Assembly: GCF_002208095.1 (NCBI RefSeq)
Contig: NZ_CP017990.1
Location: 3,100,001-3,164,000 of the forward strand
Source: Enterobacter cloacae complex sp. ECNIH7
GTDB taxonomy: Bacteria > Pseudomonadota > Gammaproteobacteria > Enterobacterales > Enterobacteriaceae
Reading direction: 5' to 3'
Length of the DNA stretch: 64,000 nt
Shown piece by piece: positions 56,152 to 64,000 of the stretch. The position numbers and the translations under genes are program-made. Below the pieces are notes generated by a model. The model was not told the origin of the DNA, searched no databases, and saw nothing but the letters and a program-made list of their open reading frames with translations. How positions within the stretch are numbered: the stretch's first letter is position 1; every line of letters begins with the position of its first letter.

Positions 56152-57045
56152 TCAGCAGCCCGTCAACTGCCGCCAGGCTGCCACCTCCTCATCCAGCCAT
56201 GCGACAAAAAGAGCCACCTCCGGCTTCGTCTCCGTTGACCGCGCTGTCACCAGCCAGTAAGGCCAGGGATACGGCGCGGTAATGGAGGTTAGCTGGACCA
56301 GTTCACCCCGGGTGATGGCATCCTGAACCAGAGAGCGGCGCTCCAGCGCGATCCCTTTCCCGAGCCGAACAGCTTCGATAATGATATTGGAGTCGTTAAT
56401 GCATAAACCGCCAGGCACGATCTCTTTCTCCAGCCCCGCATTCACGCACCACGTTTTCCACGACTCCATGGAAAAAATAATATGACTTTTTGCAATCTCA
56501 GCCGGCGTAGCGGGCAACACACCGTCGTTATAGCCAGGCGCGGCCACCACAATGAGTTCATCGGAAAAAAGGTACTGGCTTTCACTCCCTTCCCAGTTTC
56601 CTTTCCCCATCCGTATCGAGATGTCTATCCCCTCCTGCTGCAGGCTGGTGACCGTCAGGCTGGCCTGGATCCGAAGGGTGATAAGCGGATATTTCGCCCG
56701 AAAGCGTTCCAGACGCGGCAACAGCCAGTGGCATCCAAAAGACGGCACCATCGCCAGCGTCAGCTCCTGCTTTCTCGGCTTCACCTGTACGAGCCGGGTG
56801 GCATCCGCAATATGGTTCAACGCCTCGCGTACCTGTAAGGCATATAGCCGCCCTTCTTCGTTGATCTGCACCCCGCGTCCCTGACGGATAAAGAGCTTAA
56901 CGCCCACCATCTCCTCCAGCAGTTTGATCTGCTGGCTGATTGCGGAATGGGTAACGTGGAGTTCTTTCGCCGCCAGCGTCACGCTGCCAAGACGGGCGAC
57001 GGCTTCAAAGCTTCGCAAACTGGCAATGGGTGGAAAATCCGACAT
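56152..57045 (-). CDS. GcvA-like LysR regulator
   Basis: A 297-residue LysR protein of the GcvA group: start PPIASLRSFEAVARLGSVTLAAKELHVT is characteristic in form (ASLRSFEAVARLGSVTLAAK), helix-turn-helix through THSAISQQIKLLE, then a binding domain with GIDISIRMGKGNWEG. GGAGAG precedes the ATG. It is divergent from the GST gene over a 170-bp gap; control of that gene is plausible. Confidence 0.8.
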   Translation of the reverse strand: MSDFPPIASLRSFEAVARLGSVTLAAKELHVTHSAISQQIKLLEEMVGVKLFIRQGRGVQINEEGRLYALQVREALNHIADATRLVQVKPRKQELTLAMVPSFGCHWLLPRLERFRAKYPLITLRIQASLTVTSLQQEGIDISIRMGKGNWEGSESQYLFSDELIVVAAPGYNDGVLPATPAEIAKSHIIFSMESWKTWCVNAGLEKEIVPGGLCINDSNIIIEAVRLGKGIALERRSLVQDAITRGELVQLTSITAPYPWPYWLVTARSTETKPEVALFVAWLDEEVAAWRQLTGC

Positions 57046-57215
57046 GAAAGCTCTCCCTTATCCGCGCTGGATGTATAACGGCAACTTGCCCACATGTCAG
57101 TAATACTAACCTTTACGGTAAGATACGGAAGATATTCGCCAGGAAGTTTATATTGTACTGTCTGTTCATCCTCTTCAATGACGCGTTATTTCACAGAGAC
57201 AGGAAAACGGGAACG

Positions 57216-57824
57216 ATGATTAAGCTTGTTGGCATGATGGATTCACCTTATGTACGGCGCGTGGCGATCTCCCTTGAGCTTTATGGCGTTGAGTTTGAAA
57301 GCCAGCCGCTGTCGGTCTTTAGCACTTTCGAAGCGTTTTCCCGAATCAACCCCGCGGTAAAAGCGCCCACGCTGATTCTGGATAACGGAATACGTTTGAT
57401 GGATTCGTCGCTGATACTGAATTATTTCGAGGCTCAGGCCGCACCCGAGCGGAGGCTCCTGCCCGTCGCGCCGGATGCGCAGGCAAACGATCTTCAGACG
57501 CTGGGCTTTATCCTCGCCGCCGCGGAGAAAGCCGTGCAAAATGTGTATGAACACCACCAGCGCCCGGTGGAAAAGCAGCACGCTTTATGGGTCGAACGCA
57601 TTACAACCCAGCTGCTGGCGGCCTGCAGGGAATGGAATGCCTTGCTGAAGACGCGTCCGGCCTCCGCCGATCCCGATCAGGTTGCCGTCACGAGCACGGT
57701 TGTCTGGACGTTTATTCAGTCGATGATTCCGCACGTCGTTAACGCAGCGGATTTTAGAGAGATTCAGGCGGCTGCCGAATCATTTGAATCACAGGCGGTC
57801 TTTAAAAAATATCCGTTCAACTAA
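57216..57824 (+). CDS. Glutathione S-transferase family protein
   Basis: 202 residues from MIKLVGMMDSPYVRRV; the longer frame start lacks a ribosome-binding site. The N-terminal thioredoxin fold has SPYVRRVAISLELYGV with Ser at the usual catalytic position, NPAVKAPTLIL (cis-Pro) and LMDSSLILNYFE binding glutathione. The C-terminal part is helical. Substrate unknown; similar to YfcG/YibF-type small GSTs. A REP element follows. Confidence 0.82.
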   Translation: MIKLVGMMDSPYVRRVAISLELYGVEFESQPLSVFSTFEAFSRINPAVKAPTLILDNGIRLMDSSLILNYFEAQAAPERRLLPVAPDAQANDLQTLGFILAAAEKAVQNVYEHHQRPVEKQHALWVERITTQLLAACREWNALLKTRPASADPDQVAVTSTVVWTFIQSMIPHVVNAADFREIQAAAESFESQAVFKKYPFN

Positions 57825-57831
57825 GCGATGA

Positions 57832-57857
57832 GCCCGGTCAGCGCAGCGCTACCGGGC
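57832..57857. repeat. REP element
   Basis: GCCCGGTCAGCG-CA-GCGCTACCGGGC between the GST and cbl genes (convergent). Confidence 0.7.
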
Positions 57858-57867
57858 AAACCAGCGC

Positions 57868-58818
57868 CTAAATCTGATAATCAATCGCCACTTCTTCCGG
57901 TTCCATCACCTGGCGTTTAATCTCATCCACCGACAGCCCGGCGTTGCAGAGCTCGATAAAGCGCCACACGTAGTTGCGCTGCAGCTGCCCGCGCTTCAGG
58001 CCAAGCCATACGGTGTTGGCGTCAAACAGGTGACGCGTATCAAGACGCACCAGGTTCCCGTCCTCGCGTTCTCCGCTGGACTGTTCCGCCACCAGGCCAA
58101 TGCCCAGACCCAGCTCGACGTAGGTTTTGATCACGTCAGAATCCTGCGCGCTCAGCACCACGTCCGGCGTTAACCCTTTGCGGTTGAAGGCCTCGTCTAT
58201 GCGCGAGCGTCCGGTGATCCCCTGGCGGTAGGTAATGAGCGGCCATTTCGCAATGTCTTCCAGCGTCAGGGGAGAGACCTGATTGAGCGGATGATCGACC
58301 GGGAGTAATAAGCTGTGGTACCAGCGGAACCAGGGGAACGCCACCAGCAGCGGGTCGTTGCTCAGGCGTTCGCTGGCTATGCCGATATCCGCCCCACCGT
58401 TTTGCAGCAGCACTTCAATTTCCTGCGGCGTGCCCTGGATAAGCTCCAGACGGACGTCGGGGAAAAGTTCGCGGAACGCTTTAATCACCGGCGGCAGGCT
58501 GTAGCGCGCCTGGGTGTGGGTGGTAGCGATGGTGAGTACGCCCGAGGCGTCATTGGTAAAGAGATCCGCCAGACGACGCACGTTGCTGGCCTCGTTGAGG
58601 ATCCGCTCTGCGATGGTGAGCAAAGCCTTACCCGGCTCCGTCATGCCGAGCAGCCGCTTGCCGCGACGGATAAAGATCTCGATGCCCAGCTCCTCTTCCA
58701 GCTCGCGGATATGGCGGCTGACGCCGGACTGAGAGGTATAAAGCATATTGGCGACCTCGGTCAGGTTGTAGTCCCGCCTGGCCGCCTCACGGATAATTTT
58801 AAGTTGCTGGAAATTCAC
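57868..58818 (-). CDS. cbl: Cbl, LysR regulator of sulfur starvation genes
   Basis: A 316-residue protein with the same length as E. coli Cbl and very similar: NFQQLKIIREAARRDYNLTE, TSQSGVSRHIRELEEELG, LTIATTHTQARYSLP and GLKRGQLQRNYVWRFIELCN. Cbl activates ssu and tau sulfonate genes with adenosine phosphosulfate as negative effector, and is itself under CysB. It lies 96 nt after nac; the nac sigma-54 promoter may read into it. Confidence 0.96.
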   Translation of the reverse strand: MNFQQLKIIREAARRDYNLTEVANMLYTSQSGVSRHIRELEEELGIEIFIRRGKRLLGMTEPGKALLTIAERILNEASNVRRLADLFTNDASGVLTIATTHTQARYSLPPVIKAFRELFPDVRLELIQGTPQEIEVLLQNGGADIGIASERLSNDPLLVAFPWFRWYHSLLLPVDHPLNQVSPLTLEDIAKWPLITYRQGITGRSRIDEAFNRKGLTPDVVLSAQDSDVIKTYVELGLGIGLVAEQSSGEREDGNLVRLDTRHLFDANTVWLGLKRGQLQRNYVWRFIELCNAGLSVDEIKRQVMEPEEVAIDYQI

Positions 58819-58914
58819 GATTCACTCCGGCGCATCTGACATAGCTCTATTGTTAGAGTCAGCCGCGCTGCAGAACAAATAATAAAAACCAGCATCTTAT
58901 GCTTTTATGGAATA

Positions 58915-59832
58915 TCAGCTCACGAGCTGGAGTTCACGGTTCTCAAGCGACGGCTTGCTGACCAGCGACATCAAAATCTCTTTTACCGCCTGCGCCTGCG
59001 GCGACAGCGAACCGCGAGCAGACATGTTCAGCGACAGCGGCAGGCTCATCGAAGGCGTGGTGATGCGCGCCATCCAGCCGTTCGCCGCGCTGCACAGCGA
59101 GCGGGCTGCGGATTCCGGCAGAACCGTCACACCCATTCCGCTGGCAATGGCCGCGGTGAGCGTGGAGATTGAGTCAATTTCACCGATGATTTTGGCCGTC
59201 AGGCGGCGCAGGGAGAACGCTTCGTCCACGCGCACGCGCACGGCGCTGTAGTCGCGCGGCAGATAAAGGTTCATCTCTGCCACGGCGGTAAGGTCTACGC
59301 TCTGGCCCGGACAGTCTCGTGTCCCCACGAGGTAGAGATCTTCTTTCAGCAGCGGCTGGCTGGTGATGCCGGCGACCGGGGAGCGATCGTAAAGGACCGC
59401 CATATCCAGCTGGCCGTTGAGCAGTTTGTCATTTAGCACGGAGCCGCTGTTTTCGTGCAGGTAGACCAGCACCTCAGGCAGCTCGGCGCGAACGGCCTGC
59501 AGCAGCGGCATGGTAATAGAGGACGCGGCAGTTCCCGGCGCCAGGCCGATAGACACGTGCCCGCTCAGGGTCTGGCCCACGTTATTCACCGCCAGCTGCG
59601 CCTGTTCACACTGGCGAAGGATGGTGCGCGCATGGGTATACAGGATCTTGCCTGCTTCCGTTGGCGTGACGCCGCGTTTGGTGCGGATCAACAGCTGCTG
59701 ATCCATCTCGCCTTCCAGAGTAGCCACCTGCTGGCTCAGCGCAGGCTGCGCGATATGCAGCACTTCTGCCGCTTGAGTCAGGCTGCCGATATCGACGATT
59801 TTTACGAAGTATTTCAGTCGTCTTAAGTTCAT
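58915..59832 (-). CDS. nac: Nac, nitrogen assimilation LysR regulator
   Basis: A 305-residue Nac (E. coli and Klebsiella 305). Start MNLRRLKYFVKIVDIGSLTQ and helix-turn-helix LHIAQPALSQQVATLE are conserved. Nac links sigma-54 nitrogen control to sigma-70 genes such as hut, put, ure and gdhA. AGGGGG precedes the ATG. Upstream there is a sigma-54 promoter and an NtrC site. Confidence 0.96.
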   Translation of the reverse strand: MNLRRLKYFVKIVDIGSLTQAAEVLHIAQPALSQQVATLEGEMDQQLLIRTKRGVTPTEAGKILYTHARTILRQCEQAQLAVNNVGQTLSGHVSIGLAPGTAASSITMPLLQAVRAELPEVLVYLHENSGSVLNDKLLNGQLDMAVLYDRSPVAGITSQPLLKEDLYLVGTRDCPGQSVDLTAVAEMNLYLPRDYSAVRVRVDEAFSLRRLTAKIIGEIDSISTLTAAIASGMGVTVLPESAARSLCSAANGWMARITTPSMSLPLSLNMSARGSLSPQAQAVKEILMSLVSKPSLENRELQLVS

Positions 59833-59888
59833 TTTGCCCCCTGTTCGAAATGCTGTGCCGGAACCGGCTGTCGTTGTTGAACAGGTTT

Positions 59889-59904
59889 TGCAATATGAAT
59901 GCCA
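59889..59904 (-). promoter_or_regulatory. nac sigma-54 promoter
   Basis: On the minus strand TGGCATTCATATTGCA has GG and GC spaced by 10 bases, matching TGGCAC-N5-TTGCA. The predicted start is near 59,878, 46 nt before the nac ATG. Confidence 0.88.
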
Positions 59905-60022
59905 CTTTTACCAGGCGGTCTAAATTGCTCGCTAAGCGCCTGAAAATAAGGAAACCTAATTACAGAGGGGGGTTTTATTACCGAAACAGCAGTTTATGAT
60001 CTGCCCCATTAGGGGTATACCC

Positions 60023-60037
60023 GCACCATGACGGTGC
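60023..60037 (-). promoter_or_regulatory. NtrC-binding site upstream of nac
   Basis: GCACC-ATGAC-GGTGC matches the palindromic NtrC consensus. Its centre is about 152 nt upstream of the predicted nac start, a normal enhancer distance. Confidence 0.8.
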
Positions 60038-60105
60038 ATTCCGCTGCCAAAAACATCACTTTGCCGATTTTGTCAGCAAACGATCAAAAGGCGTTGATCC
60101 ACCCT

Positions 60106-60134
60106 TTGACAAGGCGAACGCAGGTCGATAATAT
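60106..60134 (+). promoter_or_regulatory. tRNA-Asn promoter (second copy)
   Basis: TTGACA, 17-nt spacer, TAATAT, discriminator GCGCCCC. Confidence 0.85.
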
Positions 60135-60152
60135 GCGCCCCGTTCACACGAT

Positions 60153-60228
60153 TCCTCTGTAGTTCAGTCGGTAGAACGGCGGACTGTTAATCCGTATGTC
60201 ACTGGTTCGAGTCCAGTCAGAGGAGCCA
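60153..60228 (+). tRNA. tRNA-Asn (GTT), second copy
   Basis: Same 76-nt sequence as the first tRNA-Asn, anticodon GTT, encoded CCA. It lies between nac and ldtA, the place of asnV in E. coli. Confidence 0.98.
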
Positions 60229-60235
60229 AATTTGA

Positions 60236-60262
60236 AAAGCCTGCTTTTAAAGCAGGCTTTTT
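60236..60262 (+). terminator. tRNA-Asn terminator (second copy)
   Basis: GCCTGCTTT/AAAGCAGGC stem and TTTTT run. Confidence 0.88.
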
Positions 60263-60284
60263 GCTTTTCTGCATCTCGAAAATT

Positions 60285-60352
60285 GTCGGGTGGCGGCTTC
60301 GCCTTACCCGACCTCCGGGGCTCGCGTGTGCCCCCTCTCCCGTGGGAGAGGG
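60285..60352. repeat. REP element and adjacent CT-rich palindrome
   Basis: GTCGGGTGGCGG-CTTC-GCCTTACCCGAC (60285-60312) is a REP unit. CCCTCTCCC-GT-GGGAGAGGG (60333-60352), followed by TTGGGGTGAGGG, is a second dispersed palindrome common in Enterobacter and Klebsiella. Both lie downstream of convergent genes and may stop transcription from ldtA. Confidence 0.75.
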
Positions 60353-60384
60353 TTGGGGTGAGGGAACCAGCCCGCACTATGCCT

Positions 60385-61281
60385 CTACATGCCAAGCTTC
60401 ACCGGCATCCCCGACCGCCGTTCCAGCTCAGCGCCCGCGCCCTCGTTTATCAGCTGCGTTCGCTGCGCGGCTGAAATAGGCAGCGGCACTTTCCGGGTTG
60501 ACTCAAACTCCGCGCGGTTACGTGATAATGGCTCGTGAACTTCCACCCAGCGGCTGCCGTCCGGCTCGGTGGTGACTTTAACCGGCCTGTCGATAAGCTG
60601 CACGCGGGTGCCTACGGGAACGTTATCGAAAAGATACTTGATGTCGTTATTGCGCAGACGGATACAGCCCTGGCTCACCCGCAGTCCGATGCCGAAATTC
60701 GAGTTGGTGCCGTGAATGGCATACAGCCTTCCGATATAAATCGCATACAGGCCCATCGGGTTATCCGGCCCGGCGGGCACGAATGCCGGCAGCGTTTTCC
60801 CTTCCGCCGCATAGGCACGGCGCGTGTTCGGCGTCGGAGACCAGGTTGGCCCCTCCTGCTTACGCTCAACGGCCGTCACCCAGTTACGCGGGGTTTCGCG
60901 TCCGGCCTGACCTATGCCGATGGGCAGAACTTCAACGGTATTACCGCCAGGCGGATAATAGTAGAGACGCATTTCCGCAGCATTCACGATAATGCCCTCG
61001 CGGACGGTGTCGGGCAAAATCAGCTGCTGAGGGATCACCAGCCGGGTGCCGGATTTAGGCAAAAAAGGATCTACGCCCGGGTTCGCTTCCAGCAGATTGC
61101 TCAGCCCCTGCCCGTACTGCGCGGCAAAGGCTTCCAGAGGCAGCGTGTTACCTTCAGGAACGGTGATGATAATCGGGGTTCCCACCAGACGACTGCCTTC
61201 CGGCGGAAGCGTATAGGTTACGGCAAACGCACCGGGTACAGCGGCACACAGCGTAAGGACGAACCAGGTAAGTCGAATCAT
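60385..61281 (-). CDS. ldtA: L,D-transpeptidase LdtA (ErfK)
   Basis: A 298-residue periplasmic enzyme that anchors Braun lipoprotein to peptidoglycan. Signal peptide ends near GAFA; a LysM-like segment ([20 protein letters not shown]) precedes the YkuD domain with the catalytic motif [20 protein letters not shown], its Cys in S-Q-G-C-I-R. Length is close to E. coli ErfK (310). Position after nac-asnV agrees with E. coli. Confidence 0.95.
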   Translation of the reverse strand: MIRLTWFVLTLCAAVPGAFAVTYTLPPEGSRLVGTPIIITVPEGNTLPLEAFAAQYGQGLSNLLEANPGVDPFLPKSGTRLVIPQQLILPDTVREGIIVNAAEMRLYYYPPGGNTVEVLPIGIGQAGRETPRNWVTAVERKQEGPTWSPTPNTRRAYAAEGKTLPAFVPAGPDNPMGLYAIYIGRLYAIHGTNSNFGIGLRVSQGCIRLRNNDIKYLFDNVPVGTRVQLIDRPVKVTTEPDGSRWVEVHEPLSRNRAEFESTRKVPLPISAAQRTQLINEGAGAELERRSGMPVKLGM

Positions 61282-61295
61282 AGTTTTCTGCGCTC

Positions 61296-61331
61296 AAAAA
61301 AGAGAAAGCCCGGGCTCAGGCAGGCTTTCTC
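61296..61331 (-). terminator. Terminator of the P-type ATPase gene
   Basis: On the minus strand GAGAAAGCC...GGCTTTCTC is followed by six T, 12 bases after the ATPase stop. Confidence 0.85.
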
Positions 61332-61342
61332 AGTTTACGCTA

Positions 61343-64000
61343 TTACGCTTCGGTTTTACGCCACCTGCGCGTCAGCACTTTCTCCGCCTCGACAATAAGG
61401 AACATCACAAAACCAATCAGGAAGGTGATGACCCAGTAGCGGAACGGCAGCGCTTCGGTGCCAAACAGCATCTGCATGAACGGTGCGTAAATGATAAGAA
61501 GCTGTAGCGCCAGCAGTACGCCGCTCACGATCCAAATCCCTTTATTCGCCAGCAGGCCTTTGCTCAGCGAGAAGCCGTCATTCACGCGGCAGTTAAGCAT
61601 GTAGAACCACTGCGCGGTCACCAGGGTTTGCAGCAGCACGGTGCGGATAAATTCCGCCGAATAGCCGCGCGGCTGTAGCCAGGCTTCCAGCACGAAGGCG
61701 CTAATGGCAATCATCAGACCGACAAACACCACGCGCCAGATGGCATAGCCGTCCATCACATGGAGATTAGCCTTGCGCGGTGGCCGGTTCATGATGTCCT
61801 TCTCACCCGCTTCAAACGCCAGGCCAAACGACAGCGTTGCTGACGTGGCCATGTTCATCCACAGGATCAGGACCGGCGTCAGCGGGATCAGGTTCCCCGC
61901 CAGCAGCGCGATGATGATCAGCAGAGCCTGCGCGATGTTGCTGGGGATAACGAACAGAATGGTCTTTTTCAGGTTGTCGTAAACCCGGCGTCCCTCGTGC
62001 ACCGCGCTGGCAATGGTGGCAAAGTTGTCGTCCGTTAACACCATGTCGGCGGCTTCCTTGGTTACTTCGGTTCCCTTGATCCCCATGGCGATACCCACAT
62101 CCGCCCGCTTGAGCGCCGGGGCATCATTTACGCCATCCCCGGTCATGCCCACAACTTCCTGCTTACTTTGCAGGGCCTGCACAAGGCGGAATTTATCCTC
62201 CGGGCTGGTTCGGGCGAAAATATCGTACTGCTGCGCGGCGTCGCTCAGCTGACGATCGTCCATCGCTTCCAGCTCACGTCCGGTGATAGCGCTTGCGGCG
62301 TTACCAATCCCCAACATTTGCCCAATGCTCATGGCCGTTTGCGGGTGGTCGCCGGTGATCATTTTCACGCGGATCCCGGCCTGCAGACAGTCGGCAATGG
62401 CGGTAATGGCCTCCGGACGCGGCGGATCCATCATTCCAGCAATACCCAGCAGGATCACGCCATCATGCAGGTCCGGGTGATCCAGCTCGCGTTGCCCCTC
62501 GCGGGCAGGTTTCCAGGCCGCGGCCACCATGCGCAGACCTTCCCGGGCATACTCTTCAATCTTCCCTTCCCAGTAAGGCTGATCGAACGGCTGCAGCCCG
62601 TCATTCGTCTGCTGGTACTGGCAGAGGCGGAACAGGACGTCCGGCGCGCCGGTGATTAAAATCACCTCTTCATCGCCCAGCCGGTACAGCGTGGACATGT
62701 ATTTATACTGTGAATCAAACGGGATTTTGCTGCGCATTTCGGTATCGAGCGGTGGGAGCGGGATTTTCGCCGCCAGCACCTTCAGCGCGCCCTCGGTTGG
62801 GCCCCCGGTGATTTTCCACAGCCCCTGCTCGTCTTTGATCAGCTGGCTGTCATTACAAAGGTCAATGGTGCGCAGGTAGCGTTCCAGCAGGGAACCCTGC
62901 GTCACGCTGACGGGCGTTGGGTCATCTACGGGGTGAATATTCCCCACCGGTTCGTAGCTGTCGCCCTCCACGCGATAGGTCGTGTCAGCGGTAATCACCG
63001 CTTTGACCGTCATTTCATTCATCGTCAGGGTGCCGGTTTTATCCGAGCAGATGACCGTCATCGCCCCCAGCGTTTCAACCGTAGGCAGCTTGCGAATGAT
63101 GGCCTTGCGACGCGCCATGGCCTGTACGCCAAGCGAAAGGATGATGGAAATGATGGCCGGCAGGCCTTCAGGTACGGCGGCAACGGCGAGGCTGATAAGC
63201 GACAGCACCAGTTCAGAAACCGGCATATCCCGGAACAGGAGGCTAAAGACAAACAGCGCCACCATCATCACCAGGATAGTGATGAAGATGGTCTTACCGA
63301 GCTTGTCCATCTGCACCATCAGCGGCGTGCGGTGCTTTTCAATGTCGGACATCATCTGATTGATGTGGCCCAGCTCGGTCTCACCCCCGGTTGCCACCAC
63401 CACGCCTTTACCGCCGCCGGAGCTGACGGTGGTGCCCGAGTAGAGCAGATTATACCGGTCACCTAAGGGCAGTTCCCCGCTTAACGCATCGCTGTTTTTC
63501 TCAACAACGGTGGATTCGCCGGTCAGGATGGCCTCCTCCACGCGAAGGTTATGCGCTTCAATCACGCGCAGGTCCGCAGGGATACGATCTCCGGCGCGGA
63601 TCACCACGATATCTCCCGGTACCAGCGCCGTGGTGGGGATCGTTTCATGATTCCCCTGTCGTACCACTACGGCTTCGCTGGAGAGCATATTGCGAATGCT
63701 CTGCAACGATTTTTCAGCATTGCTCTCCTGGATATGGCCAATCAGCGCGTTAATGATGGCAACCCCAAGGATCACAAACATGTCTACCCAGTGGCCCATA
63801 AAGAGCTTAAGCAACGCGGCCACCAGCAGCACGTAAATCAATACGTCGTTAAAATGCGCCAGGAAGCGCAGCCAGGCGGGTTTGCCCTTTTTTTGCGGTA
63901 ACGCATTCTCACCGTGCTGCTGAAGTCGGGTTGATGCCTCAGTGCCGCTAAGGCCTTCCAGGGTGGAGTGGATATTAGACAGGGTTTCGTCAACGGTTTG
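61343..64000 (-). CDS. P-type cation-transporting ATPase (5' end outside window)
   Basis: At least 885 codons are open; the frame continues to the window edge (LEGLSGTEASTRLQQHGENA in the N-terminal cation-ATPase domain), so the start is missing. It is a P2-type pump: TGES actuator (EEAILTGESTVVEK), PEGLPA in M4, phosphorylation site CSDKTGTLTMNE, and hinge MTGDGVNDAPALKRAD. M6 reads ILWMNMATSATLSFGLAFE; calcium pumps have NLVTD here, so the key Asp is replaced. NM-TS recalls ENA-type sodium/potassium pumps. The ion is therefore uncertain. It lies in the same direction as ldtA but with its own terminator. Confidence 0.9.
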   Translation of the reverse strand, partial: QTVDETLSNIHSTLEGLSGTEASTRLQQHGENALPQKKGKPAWLRFLAHFNDVLIYVLLVAALLKLFMGHWVDMFVILGVAIINALIGHIQESNAEKSLQSIRNMLSSEAVVVRQGNHETIPTTALVPGDIVVIRAGDRIPADLRVIEAHNLRVEEAILTGESTVVEKNSDALSGELPLGDRYNLLYSGTTVSSGGGKGVVVATGGETELGHINQMMSDIEKHRTPLMVQMDKLGKTIFITILVMMVALFVFSLLFRDMPVSELVLSLISLAVAAVPEGLPAIISIILSLGVQAMARRKAIIRKLPTVETLGAMTVICSDKTGTLTMNEMTVKAVITADTTYRVEGDSYEPVGNIHPVDDPTPVSVTQGSLLERYLRTIDLCNDSQLIKDEQGLWKITGGPTEGALKVLAAKIPLPPLDTEMRSKIPFDSQYKYMSTLYRLGDEEVILITGAPDVLFRLCQYQQTNDGLQPFDQPYWEGKIEEYAREGLRMVAAAWKPAREGQRELDHPDLHDGVILLGIAGMMDPPRPEAITAIADCLQAGIRVKMITGDHPQTAMSIGQMLGIGNAASAITGRELEAMDDRQLSDAAQQYDIFARTSPEDKFRLVQALQSKQEVVGMTGDGVNDAPALKRADVGIAMGIKGTEVTKEAADMVLTDDNFATIASAVHEGRRVYDNLKKTILFVIPSNIAQALLIIIALLAGNLIPLTPVLILWMNMATSATLSFGLAFEAGEKDIMNRPPRKANLHVMDGYAIWRVVFVGLMIAISAFVLEAWLQPRGYSAEFIRTVLLQTLVTAQWFYMLNCRVNDGFSLSKGLLANKGIWIVSGVLLALQLLIIYAPFMQMLFGTEALPFRYWVITFLIGFVMFLIVEAEKVLTRRWRKTEA

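Larger units (their letters stand above)
60069..60272 (+). repeat. Direct repeat copy 2 (tRNA-Asn with promoter and terminator)
   Basis: Second member of the repeat described at 53,555. The two copies flank a 6.3-kb segment with ridA-like, lysR, toxin-antitoxin, GST, cbl and nac genes. Confidence 0.85.

Overview
The window is a piece of an enterobacterial chromosome, most likely Enterobacter or a close relative. The backbone genes and their order match the E. coli/Salmonella stretch dgcQ-yodC-yedI-yedA-vsr-dcm-yedJ-porin, then mtfA, tRNA-Asn, cbl, nac, tRNA-Asn and ldtA. The genus is an inference from synteny and gene content (nac, chromosomal aerobactin, citrate-type transporters); no rRNA or typing gene is present.

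Region 1 (1 to about 19,810, minus strand) is most of a Mu-like transposable prophage. Its left end lies inside dgcQ and its right end is beyond base 1. Read from the left end it carries repressor c, the operator region, ner, transposase A, target activator B, small early genes, gam, a coiled-coil protein, gemA, mor, an AT-rich membrane-protein gene where Mu has its late activator C, then the lysis genes, terminase, portal, F, protease I with a nested scaffold Z, major capsid T, and the connector and tail-completion genes up to a DUF2635 gene cut by the window edge.

Region 2 (19,820-27,115) is backbone: the 5' remnant of dgcQ, then yodC, yedI, yedA, the overlapping dcm-vsr pair, yedJ and an OmpS/OmpC-type porin.

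Region 3 (27,133-38,165) looks like a self-contained anaerobic C4-dicarboxylate module: a MurQ-like SIS protein, a DcuS/DcuR paralogue pair with every known DcuS ligand residue, a signal-less ApbE flavin transferase, a 926-residue fusion (OYE domain, FMN-binding domain, fumarate-reductase flavoprotein domain), a DASS dicarboxylate/succinate-type transporter and a class I fumarase. A perfect FNR box sits in the divergent promoter region. The inferred logic is: import malate, tartrate or citrate in exchange for succinate, dehydrate malate to fumarate, and reduce fumarate to succinate in the cytoplasm with NAD(P)H.

Region 4 (38,410-43,147) holds a citrate/tricarballylate-type proton symporter, an orphan ModA-like binding protein, a LysR regulator, and an iron-sulfur photolyase/cryptochrome coupled to a 48-residue DUF2256 gene. 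Region 5 (43,363-53,505) is mtfA followed by the complete aerobactin locus (shiF, iucABCD, iutA) with a Fur-type promoter.

Region 6 (53,555-64,000) runs between and beyond two near-identical tRNA-Asn genes. Between them are a RidA-family gene with a divergent LysR gene, a toxin-antitoxin pair whose toxin is frameshifted, a GcvA-like regulator with a GST, and cbl-nac with a sigma-54 promoter and an NtrC site. After the second tRNA come ldtA and a P-type cation ATPase that runs off the window.
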